Assembly: GCA_002413045.1 (NCBI GenBank)
Contig: DHWF01000047.1
Location: 3,708-18,991, forward strand
Reading direction: 5' to 3'
Source: Chloroflexi bacterium UBA5189
GTDB lineage: Bacteria > Chloroflexota > Limnocylindria > Limnocylindrales > CSP1-4
DNA length: 15,284 nt
Part shown: piece after piece, positions 6,556 through 12,819 of the stretch
Position numbering within the stretch: the stretch's first letter is position 1
How the letters are laid out: the number at the start of each line of letters is the position of its first letter
Translations under genes and position numbers: made by a program
Notes under the pieces: generated by a model
Databases searched by the model: none
What the model was told of the DNA's origin: nothing
What the model saw: the letters and a program-made list of their open reading frames with translations, nothing else

Positions 6556-7158
6556 ATGGCTCGGACGGTTCGGGCGTACATCGGGCTCGGGGCCAACGTC
6601 GGCGACGCGCGCCGAACGCTGACCGACGCCGTGGCGGCCCTGTCGGTCCTGCCCGGCGCTCGCCTCGATGGCGTCTCGCGCCTGTACCGGACGAAACCCG
6701 TCGGCGTGATGAACCAGCCCGACTTCCTCAACGCCGTCGTCGCTCTCGACGTCCCTGCGGGACTCGATCCGGCGACCGGCGCGACCCAGCTCCTCGTCGA
6801 GCTCAAGAACCTCGAGCGCGAGTTCGGCCGCCGGAAGCGCGCGCGCTGGGGTCCGCGAGAGCTCGACCTCGACGTGCTCGTCTTCGGTCGAGCCAGGCTC
6901 GCCATCGACCGCCCGCCGGAGGGCGTCCCGCTCTCGGCGTCGATCGATCCCGGCGCCGCCGCGCGCCTCCTCGAGGTGCCCCACCCATCGATGCGCGACC
7001 GCCTGTTCGTCCTCGCGCCCCTCGCAGACCTCGCACCCGGCCTTGTCCCGCCCGGGTGGCACCACACCATCGAGACCGGTCGCCGCGCTCACGAGCGAGC
7101 CGACGGCGCGGATGGAGCCGTCCCGGTTGGAGCCTGGCGCGACGGCGGGTGGTCCTGA
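6556..7158 (+). CDS. folK: 2-amino-4-hydroxy-6-hydroxymethyldihydropteridine pyrophosphokinase
   Basis: This cytoplasmic folate-pathway enzyme transfers pyrophosphate from ATP to 6-hydroxymethyl-7,8-dihydropterin. The 200-residue product shows YIGLGANVGD (8-17), SRLYRTKPVG with NQPDFLNAVV (41-62), LKNLEREFGRRKRARWGPRE (83-102), the metal-binding aspartates of LDLDVLVFG (103-111) and VPHPSMRDRLFVLAPLADLAP (141-161 in total). Compared with typical HPPK there are about 19 extra residues between LVFG and VPHP, and a tail of about 35 residues. The ATG is preceded by GAGGTGA at 6547-6553, an excellent ribosome-binding site. It is divergent from the 369-codon gene with only 45 bp between starts and ends 3 bp from the convergent gene. 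No folB or folP is in the window. Confidence 0.95.
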   Translation: MARTVRAYIGLGANVGDARRTLTDAVAALSVLPGARLDGVSRLYRTKPVGVMNQPDFLNAVVALDVPAGLDPATGATQLLVELKNLEREFGRRKRARWGPRELDLDVLVFGRARLAIDRPPEGVPLSASIDPGAAARLLEVPHPSMRDRLFVLAPLADLAPGLVPPGWHHTIETGRRAHERADGADGAVPVGAWRDGGWS

Positions 7159-7161
7159 GGC

Positions 7162-7845
7162 TCAGTACCCCGCCGGGAACTGGTAGGACGACGGGACAGG
7201 GCTCGGCAGCTGGCCGGTCGTTCCGATCGCGACCACGATCTCCTCGTGCGCCTGGAGGACGAGCGCACGGGGGTCGCCACTTACCGGCTGGCCGTTCGCG
7301 TAGACCGACAGCACGCGCCCGTTGCCGTCGCAGGTCTCTCCGAGGCAGTGGGCGTCGAACGTGACACCCCAGACATCGAACACCTGGCCGAGGGTGAAAT
7401 CGCGAACGACCGGCGATTCCACGTGGATGATCCCCGTCGCGTCGTGGGTATGAATGGGCGAGATGATCCCGGCCGTCGTGTCGATCCCGATACCCGCCGG
7501 CACGGTGATGCGCGCCCCGTCGACGAACACGTCGAGATGCTGGTGGGTGTGCTGGACCTGCCCCTCGGCGGTGAGCACCTGCAGCCCGGCGGCCTCGAGC
7601 CGCTGTTGCAGCCCCGGTGGATCCGCGGGCCACGCCGTGGTGCCGGTGCCACCAGACGGTCGGCTCGTCGCCAGCACGATCGCGACGATCGCGATCCCCA
7701 CGCCGAGCGCCGCCAGCGCCACGATTGGCCATCGATTCGGCGAGCGGAGCGCCTCCGCCTTCGACCGGGGCCGGGAGCTCGGTGCCGGGCGCGGACCGGC
7801 GGATCGAACGGGCGCGACGGGGCGGCGGCGGGATCGCTTGCTCAA
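7162..7845 (-). CDS. Membrane-anchored protein with histidine-rich extracytoplasmic domain
   Basis: This is an unassigned 227-residue protein. The first 38 residues are very basic (Arg, Lys, Pro), residues 39-60 form one transmembrane helix (WPIVALAALGVGIAIVAIVL), and residues 61-227 should be outside the membrane by the positive-inside rule. The outer domain carries clustered histidines: QHTHQHLDVFVDG (H99, H101, H103), IHTHDATGIIHVES (H132, H134, H141), H166 beside a Cys pair C167/C172, and H200. Such spacing suggests metal binding, but no metal or partner can be named. I recall similar HTHD-x-x-G-IIH-x-ES proteins in high-GC bacteria without an assigned function. Translation probably starts at a TTG (7845-7843), five bases after GGCGAGG; no ATG or GTG fits. 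It follows the peptidase gene by 11 bp, so it likely belongs to that operon. Confidence 0.75.
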   Translation of the reverse strand: MSKRSRRRPVAPVRSAGPRPAPSSRPRSKAEALRSPNRWPIVALAALGVGIAIVAIVLATSRPSGGTGTTAWPADPPGLQQRLEAAGLQVLTAEGQVQHTHQHLDVFVDGARITVPAGIGIDTTAGIISPIHTHDATGIIHVESPVVRDFTLGQVFDVWGVTFDAHCLGETCDGNGRVLSVYANGQPVSGDPRALVLQAHEEIVVAIGTTGQLPSPVPSSYQFPAGY

Positions 7846-7856
7846 GCGCGCCTCGC

Positions 7857-8567
7857 CTACCGCAGGAGCCGGGCGCGGACCTGGGTTTCCTCGACGGAAT
7901 TGCCGCGCCGCCGCTCCACCTTGTAGGCGTGCTGGCCCGGAAGCGACGCGACGACCTCTTCGAGCCGGCGGCCGTTGAACACGAGGACTGCGCTGTCGTC
8001 GACCGCATAGCCGTCCGGGAGCGCTCCGGACCCAACCGTCTCCTCGTAGCGCGGGCGCCGCAGTGACTCGCTGTCGTAGTGCGGGCAGAAGCTGCCGTCC
8101 AGGAACTTCAGGCCGTCCTTCATCGGCGCGAGCTGCGTCCCGAAGGAGTCGGTCAGGCCGGCCTCGAACCAACACATCCCGCCGGCCGACGGCCCGCCGA
8201 GGATCACGCCCGCCTCCCACGCCGCCTTCAGCGCCTTGTCGACGCCGTGGAGCCGCCACACCGCGAGCAGGTTCGCCGTGTTGCCGCCGCCGACGTAGAT
8301 CACGTCCTGCTCCAGCAGGAAGCCGGGGATGTCGGCGACCTGGATGTCGAACAACGCGAGGTGGCTCGCGTCGGTCTGGCGAGCGAACGTCGAGTAGAAG
8401 CCGGCGCGATAGCTCGCGTCGTCGCCGGACGCCGTGCCGATGAAGCAGATCCGCGGCCGCTCGCGCCCGGTCACGTCGAGCATGTACCGGTACATCGGCC
8501 AGTCGGTCGACGACGGCAGGACGGAGGCGCCGCCCATCGCGAAGATGCGCGGCGGATTGCTTGCCAT
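7857..8567 (-). CDS. Peptidase S51 family (peptidase E-like) serine peptidase
   Basis: This is a predicted cytoplasmic peptidase of the dipeptidase E/cyanophycinase family (S51). In 236 residues it shows YVGGGNTANLL (91-101), the nucleophile elbow GGPSAGGMCWFE (124-135, Ser127) and the downstream histidine in FCPHYD (His163). The Ser-His spacing of 36 nearly matches Salmonella PepE (120 and 157). The third residue of the triad is uncertain; Glu135 or Asp140 are nearby candidates. PepE removes N-terminal aspartate from dipeptides, but S51 members differ in substrate, so the exact specificity is open. The ATG at 8567-8565 is preceded by GGGGAG nine bases upstream. It lies 16 bp after glpX and 11 bp before the histidine-rich membrane protein, in one probable transcript. 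Confidence 0.88.
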   Translation of the reverse strand: MASNPPRIFAMGGASVLPSSTDWPMYRYMLDVTGRERPRICFIGTASGDDASYRAGFYSTFARQTDASHLALFDIQVADIPGFLLEQDVIYVGGGNTANLLAVWRLHGVDKALKAAWEAGVILGGPSAGGMCWFEAGLTDSFGTQLAPMKDGLKFLDGSFCPHYDSESLRRPRYEETVGSGALPDGYAVDDSAVLVFNGRRLEEVVASLPGQHAYKVERRRGNSVEETQVRARLLR

Positions 8568-8583
8568 AGCAGGTCGCTCCCCT

Positions 8584-9558
8584 CTAGAGCCGGACGGAGG
8601 GCGGCCGCTCCCGGTCGAACATGTGGACGGTGTCGACGAACCGGACCGTCTTGGTCTGGTACGCCATCACCAGCGAGTGCGTTCGCGCGCCGCCGCCGAA
8701 GAACCGGACGCCCTCGAGCAGGTCGCCGGGCGTGACGCCCGTCGCCGCGAAGACGAGGTGCTCGCCCGAGGCGAGGTCCTCCGTGCGGTAGATGCGGCTC
8801 TCGTCGCCGTGGCCCATCCGCTCGCCGCGGGCGCGCTCCTCGTCGCTGCGGTACCGGAAGCGGGCCTGGATCTCGCCACCGAGGCAGCGCATCGCCGCGG
8901 CCGTGATCACGCCCTCCGGAGCGCCGCCGATGCCCATCACCGCATGCACGCCGGTGCCCTGGACGGCGCAGCTGATCGCCGCGGACAGGTCGCCGTCAGA
9001 GATCAGCTTGATTCGTGCTCCCGTGCCGCGGACCTCGGCGATCAGGTCGGCATGGCGCGGGCGGTCGAGGATGATGACCGTGATGTCGCCGGTCTTGCGC
9101 CCGAGCGCCTGGGCGACGAGCCGCACGTTCTCCGCGGGCGGCAGCGTGATGTCGACCTTGCCGGCCGCACCCGGACCGACGCACAGCTTCTCGAGGTACG
9201 TGTCCGGCGCATGGACGAGGCCGCCGCGCTCCGAGGCGGCGAGCACCGTGATCGCATTCGCCGAGCCGGTCGCGACGAGGTTCGTGCCCTCGAGCGGGTC
9301 GACCGCGATGTCGATGGCCGGCGCGTCGGCGCCTGCCAGCCCAACCTGCTCGCCGATGTACAGCATCGGCGCCTGGTCGCGCTCCCCTTCGCCGATGACG
9401 ATCGTGCCCTGCATCTCGATCTCGTCCATCGCGAGGCGCATCGCCTCGGTGGCGAGCTTGTCCGCGCCCATCCGGTCGCCGCGGCCCATGACGCGAGCGC
9501 TCGCGATCGCAGCGGCCTCCGTGACGCGAACCATCTCCAGCGCGAGCAGCTTTTCCAT
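8584..9558 (-). CDS. glpX: Fructose-1,6-bisphosphatase class II
   Basis: This gluconeogenic enzyme hydrolyses fructose 1,6-bisphosphate to fructose 6-phosphate. The 324-residue product is of normal length for GlpX. Metal and substrate motifs are visible: GADKLATEAMR (Asp33), VIGEGERDQAPMLYIGE (Glu57), DIAVDPLEGTNLVA (Asp87 and Glu90), ISDGDLSAAI and GIGGAPEGVITAAA. These place the same acidic residues as the E. coli protein. I chose the ATG at 9558-9556, preceded by GAGGTAGG, over a TTG at 9579 that overlaps the purH stop and would add seven non-conserved residues. It lies 17 bp after purH and 16 bp before the S51 peptidase gene. In some bacteria GlpX also hydrolyses sedoheptulose bisphosphate; the sequence cannot tell. 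Confidence 0.96.
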   Translation of the reverse strand: MEKLLALEMVRVTEAAAIASARVMGRGDRMGADKLATEAMRLAMDEIEMQGTIVIGEGERDQAPMLYIGEQVGLAGADAPAIDIAVDPLEGTNLVATGSANAITVLAASERGGLVHAPDTYLEKLCVGPGAAGKVDITLPPAENVRLVAQALGRKTGDITVIILDRPRHADLIAEVRGTGARIKLISDGDLSAAISCAVQGTGVHAVMGIGGAPEGVITAAAMRCLGGEIQARFRYRSDEERARGERMGHGDESRIYRTEDLASGEHLVFAATGVTPGDLLEGVRFFGGGARTHSLVMAYQTKTVRFVDTVHMFDRERPPSVRL

Positions 9559-9575
9559 GGGGCCTACCTCGCCGC

Positions 9576-11123
9576 TCAATGCCGGAAGTGCCGGCGCCCG
9601 GTGAACACCATCGCGAGATGGTGGCGGTCCGCCACCTCGATGGCCATCTCGTCGCGGATCGAGCCGCCGGGCTGGATGATCGCGGTGACACCAGCCTGCG
9701 CCGCCATCTGGATTCCGTCAGGGAAGGGGAAGTAGGCGTCGCTGGCCATCACCGACAGGCGCGCCCGATCGCCGGCGCGGCGCAGTGCGATCTCGACCGA
9801 GACCTGCCGGCTCGCCTGCCCGGACCCGATGCCGACCGACGCCGCGTTCTTGGCCAGCACGATCGCGTTCGAGCGGACGTGCCGCACGGCGCGCCAGGCA
9901 AAGAGCAGATCGGTCAGCTCTTCGAGCGTCGGGCGACGCTTCGTCACGACCTGGAGCTGGCTCCCGTCGAGCGCCAGCTCGTCCATCGTCTCGAGGAGCA
10001 GCCCGCCACCGACGCGCTTGAAGTCGAGCCGAGCGATCCCGTAGTCGCGCATGCCCTCGATCGGATTCGGCGGGACGTGCATCAGCTCGAGGCCGGCCTT
10101 CTGGCGCAGGATCCCAAGCGCCGAGTCGTCAAAGCCGGGCGCGATGACCGCCTCGTACGAGTTCGCCGCGATCTCGCGCGCCGTGGCGCCGTCGAGCACG
10201 CGGTTCACGCCGACGATCGCGCCGAACGAGGCGACCGGATCCGTCTCGAGCGCCCGTCGATATGCCTCGACCAGCTCGTCTGCCGACGCGATCCCGACCG
10301 GATCGGTGTGCTTCGCGATCACGACGGTCGGCGTCGTGTAGTCGCTCGCGATGCGATAGGCGACGTCCAGGTCGAGCAGGTTGTTGAACGACGGGGTCAC
10401 GCCCTGGATCTGGGTCGCATCGGCGATGCTCGCCGACCGGTGCGTGGTCTCGCGGTAGAAGGCGGCGGTCTGGTGCGGGTTCTCGCCGTAGCGCAGGTCC
10501 GTGACCTTCTCGAGGACCATGGCCAGCCGCTTCGGGTAGTTCGTCGAGGTCAGCTGGTTCAGGTAGGCGGCGATCTCGGCGTGGTAGGCGGCGACCGTCC
10601 CGAACGCCTCGGCGGCGAGCTGGGCGCGGAGCTCCGGGCTCACGACGCCGCGCTCCTTGAGCTCGGCAAGGATCTTGGGGTACTGATCGGCGCTCGAAGC
10701 GGCGGCCACGCCGGCCGGGTTTCGCGCCGCGGCGATCAGGAGCGCCGCGCCGCCCACGTCGATCATCTCGATCGCCTTGTCGAGGCCCACGAGCGCCCGG
10801 CCGATCTCGGCGCCGAACGGCTCGACGTTCACGACGACGATGTCGATCGGCTCGATGCCCTGACGCTTCAGCTCGGCGATCTCTTCGGGCCGATCGCGGC
10901 GCGCGAGGATGCCCGCGTAGATCGCGTGGTGGAAGGTCTTGTCCGAGCCGTGGGCCTGCGCGGGGACGCCCGTCAGCTCGGTGACCGGCCGCACGGTGAT
11001 GCTGTCCTGGGCCAGGTGCTCGAGGGTCTGCTCGGTCGCGAAAAGCTCGACGCCGAGCGTCTGGAGGCCGCGGGCGAAGACGCTGATCCCGTCTCGCGTC
11101 GCAACCGACAGCAGCGCTCGCAC
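9576..11123 (-). CDS. purH: PurH: AICAR transformylase / IMP cyclohydrolase, cyclohydrolase site degenerate
   Basis: This enzyme catalyses the last two steps of IMP synthesis. In 515 residues the C-terminal AICAR-transformylase part is well kept: RYGENPHQTAAFY (211-223), SFNNLLDLD, AKHTDPVGIA with the catalytic Lys271-His272 pair, RSNAIVLAK, ASDAYFPF and IIQPGGSIRDE, ending in GRRHFRH. The N-terminal IMP-cyclohydrolase (MGS-like) part aligns along its length but has lost key motifs: SVSDK reads SVATR (6-10), STGGT reads ATEQT (29-33), GRVKTLHP reads GSDKTFHH (59-66), NLYPF reads NVEPF (99-103) and AAAKN reads AAARN. KHTNPCG is also altered to KHTDPVG. Translation starts at GTG (11123-11121), seven bases after GGAGG. 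It heads a probable purH-glpX-S51-membrane protein transcript. Transformylase function is likely; cyclohydrolase function is doubtful. Confidence 0.93.
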   Translation of the reverse strand: MRALLSVATRDGISVFARGLQTLGVELFATEQTLEHLAQDSITVRPVTELTGVPAQAHGSDKTFHHAIYAGILARRDRPEEIAELKRQGIEPIDIVVVNVEPFGAEIGRALVGLDKAIEMIDVGGAALLIAAARNPAGVAAASSADQYPKILAELKERGVVSPELRAQLAAEAFGTVAAYHAEIAAYLNQLTSTNYPKRLAMVLEKVTDLRYGENPHQTAAFYRETTHRSASIADATQIQGVTPSFNNLLDLDVAYRIASDYTTPTVVIAKHTDPVGIASADELVEAYRRALETDPVASFGAIVGVNRVLDGATAREIAANSYEAVIAPGFDDSALGILRQKAGLELMHVPPNPIEGMRDYGIARLDFKRVGGGLLLETMDELALDGSQLQVVTKRRPTLEELTDLLFAWRAVRHVRSNAIVLAKNAASVGIGSGQASRQVSVEIALRRAGDRARLSVMASDAYFPFPDGIQMAAQAGVTAIIQPGGSIRDEMAIEVADRHHLAMVFTGRRHFRH

Positions 11124-11187
11124 TCGCTAACCTCCGCGTCGGGTGCCGTCCGGGCGAGCGCACGCTGCAACGCCGTGGCTCGGTCCG

Positions 11188-11212
11188 AGTATAGCCTTGC
11201 CCATGGCATACT
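11188..11212. promoter_or_regulatory. Divergent promoter region with inverted repeat between purH and the membrane protein gene
   Basis: On the minus strand 11193-11188 reads TATACT (five of six of TATAAT), 65 bp before purH. On the plus strand 11207-11212 reads CATACT, 44 bp before the TTG of the membrane protein gene. Both boxes are in the arms of an inverted repeat, AGTATAGCC and GGCATACT, separated by 8 bases, with one extra base in the left arm. Neither direction has a strong -35 box. This looks like two back-to-back promoters sharing one operator-like element. Confidence 0.4.
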
Positions 11213-11255
11213 CCAGCCTCGCCAACGGCGGTCGATCACTCGCAAAGGTGCAGCG

Positions 11256-11693
11256 TTGACGCTCTTTCCCTGGGACTACTTCTGGATCGGCTTCAACAAG
11301 TTCAACTTCCCGGACCTGTTCGACCCGCTGTGGGTGGGCTCCGGCATCCTGCTGCTCATCCTGATCGCGCTGTACGTCACCCGGACGCGCGCGCTGCACC
11401 GCCACCGCCCGTATCTGGACATGTGGGAGTGGATCTTCTGGTCCGGGCTGATCACGTACTTCCTCGTGATCGTCGGGTCCACGTTCCAGTTCGACTTCGC
11501 GGTGATCCTCGTCATCCTGGCCAGCGGGCTGGGAACCATGGCCTGGGCTCGCTTCCGGCGCTACCCGCCGCTGTTCGAGGCGTACGAGCACCAGCTGGCG
11601 CGCCAGCGCTACCTGGCCCGTGCGCGCAGCTCCCGCCCGGAGGCCACGATCCGGACCAAGAACGTCCGGGCCAAGCAGCGCAAGCGGCGCTGA
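11256..11693 (+). CDS. Small basic membrane protein of unknown function
   Basis: This is an unassigned protein of 145 residues. The N-terminus is aromatic-rich (LFPWDYFWIGFNKFNFPDLF). Hydrophobic segments follow at about 25-42 (PLWVGSGILLLILIALYV), 58-77 and 80-97, so two or three transmembrane helices. The last 48 residues are strongly basic (many Arg and Lys, ending QRKRR) and should be cytoplasmic. No catalytic motif is visible. The only usable start in frame is TTG at 11256, preceded by AAAGGTG at 11244-11250; the open frame continues far upstream, but only as the antisense of purH. Its codon use and composition match the neighbours. It is divergent from purH and 29 bp ahead of the cupin gene, with which it is probably cotranscribed. 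Confidence 0.75.
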   Translation: MTLFPWDYFWIGFNKFNFPDLFDPLWVGSGILLLILIALYVTRTRALHRHRPYLDMWEWIFWSGLITYFLVIVGSTFQFDFAVILVILASGLGTMAWARFRRYPPLFEAYEHQLARQRYLARARSSRPEATIRTKNVRAKQRKRR

Positions 11694-11722
11694 GCTCGAC
11701 CCGAACCCGATCGGCTGACCCG

Positions 11723-12193
11723 GTGGAGACCCGTCGGTTCGGCGTTGGCAATCGTCGGCCGGACGGTCCGCCGGGTTCGACCGGCGTCGAGGCCGCAGTC
11801 ATCCACGGCGATGCGCGCGGCGTGATCGCGGAGCTCGCATTCCGGAAGGGCGGCCGGATCGAGCCCCACGACAACCCGAACACGACGTGGTTCGTGGTCA
11901 TCGAGGGCGGCGGCTACGTGCTCGTCGGCGAGGAGGAGCGGCGTGTCGCAGCCGGCGAGGCGGTGCTCTGGCCGGCCGACGTGACGCACGGCGCGTGGAC
12001 GGTGTACGGCCCGATGCGGGCGATCGTCGTCGAGTTCGCCGGGCCGGACGACGCGAAGATGCGCGGCATCCTCGAAGGGATCGCGAAGCGCCTCGGTCCC
12101 GGCGAAGCCGGCAAGGCGAGCAAGGCCATCGGCCACCTCGCCGATCGCCCGATCGACCCGTCGCTTCGCGACCGCGAGGGCGAGCCGACCTAG
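11723..12193 (+). CDS. Single-domain cupin protein
   Basis: This 156-residue protein has one cupin barrel. Motif 1 is degenerate, GGRIEPHDNPNTTWFVVIEG (43-62): it has H49 but Asn where the second histidine of H-x-H normally stands. Motif 2 is recognisable as AGEAVLWPADVTHGAW (77-92) with H89. With only two of the usual metal-ligand histidines, metal binding and catalysis are uncertain; a small-molecule binding or sensor role is equally possible. The C-terminal 45 residues are helical and charged. The start is a GTG at 11723, the only in-frame ATG/GTG/TTG near the domain, but with a poor ribosome-binding site. It lies 29 bp downstream of the membrane protein gene, and its TAG is shared, within a CTAG, with the stop of convergent dhaL. 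Confidence 0.75.
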   Translation: METRRFGVGNRRPDGPPGSTGVEAAVIHGDARGVIAELAFRKGGRIEPHDNPNTTWFVVIEGGGYVLVGEEERRVAAGEAVLWPADVTHGAWTVYGPMRAIVVEFAGPDDAKMRGILEGIAKRLGPGEAGKASKAIGHLADRPIDPSLRDREGEPT

Positions 12194-12819
12194 CGGCGAG
12201 CGGCGGCTGCGAACGCGATTGCCACGAGGCGCGCGCCAGCATCCTCGTGGCCGGCGGCGCGATCCGCGAGCCAGCCGGCTCGACCAACCTTCGCCGCCAT
12301 CGAGGCGGTCTCCCGGGCGCCGGCATCGGCAGCCGAAGCCGCGTCGGCGAGCGTTGTCGGCGCGTCCAAGCCGGCCTTGGCTGCTCGGCTGATCGCATCG
12401 GCAGCCGGGCGGAGCGCGTCGAGCATCGTTCGGTCGCCCGGAGCGACCTGACCGCGCTGCGCCACCGATGCCGCCGCGGCGTCCAGGTAGGCGGCCGCAC
12501 GCTCGAGCGGCGGCACATCTGGCGCCACGCCGGCCTTCGCCGCGGCTATCAGCGCGAACGCGATGAGCGTGCCCCCGGTCGACGGCGCCTTGCGGGCGAT
12601 CTCCGTGCCGCACCGGCGGATCGCGTCAGCCTCCGGTAGCGACTCGAGCGACGGCGCCAGCTCGAGGAGCGCATTCGCCGCGGCGGTCATGGTCAGCCCG
12701 AGGTCCCCGTCGCCTGCGACGCCGTCGAGCCGGTTCAGCTCGTCCTTGCGGTCGAGGAGGTCGTTGGCGATCGCGCCCAGGATCGAGACGAATCCCGCGC
12801 TCGGGCCGGCGTCGGTCAT
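12190..12819 (-). CDS. dhaL: Dihydroxyacetone kinase subunit DhaL
   Basis: This is the nucleotide-binding subunit of the two-subunit dihydroxyacetone kinase, which hands the phosphate to the substrate held by DhaK. In 209 residues (E. coli DhaL has 210) the ADP/Mg-binding signature LDGVAGDGDLGLTM is present at 31-44, with D32, D37 and D39 as metal ligands. PGDRTMLDALRPA and VGRAGWLADRAAGHEDAGA follow at the expected places. The canonical GGSSG segment reads APSTGGTLIAF, and the usual K in GDKTMLD is R. The ATG at 12819-12817 overlaps the dhaK stop as ATGA. No dhaM lies nearby, so whether the phosphoryl donor is ATP or a PTS protein is undecided. The C-terminus is convergent with the cupin gene without a terminator between them. 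Confidence 0.93.
   Translation of the reverse strand: MTDAGPSAGFVSILGAIANDLLDRKDELNRLDGVAGDGDLGLTMTAAANALLELAPSLESLPEADAIRRCGTEIARKAPSTGGTLIAFALIAAAKAGVAPDVPPLERAAAYLDAAAASVAQRGQVAPGDRTMLDALRPAADAISRAAKAGLDAPTTLADAASAADAGARETASMAAKVGRAGWLADRAAGHEDAGARLVAIAFAAAARR

Noticed and set aside
6511..7092. N-terminal extension of the 369-codon gene up to 7092
   Set aside because: It would run antisense through folK, which has strong motifs and its own ribosome-binding site; a GTG at 6510 gives a compact divergent arrangement.
7159..7161. Terminator between convergent folK and the histidine-rich protein gene
   Set aside because: Only three bases separate the stop codons, and I found no GC hairpin with a T-run at either end.
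9559..9579. TTG start for glpX at 9579
   Set aside because: The ATG at 9558 has a good GAGGTAGG site directly upstream and matches the family N-terminus.
9579..11255. Long plus-strand open frame through purH that runs in frame into the small membrane protein
   Set aside because: The part before 11256 is antisense to purH and low in complexity. Only the last 145 codons read as a plausible protein, and a TTG with a ribosome-binding site marks their start.
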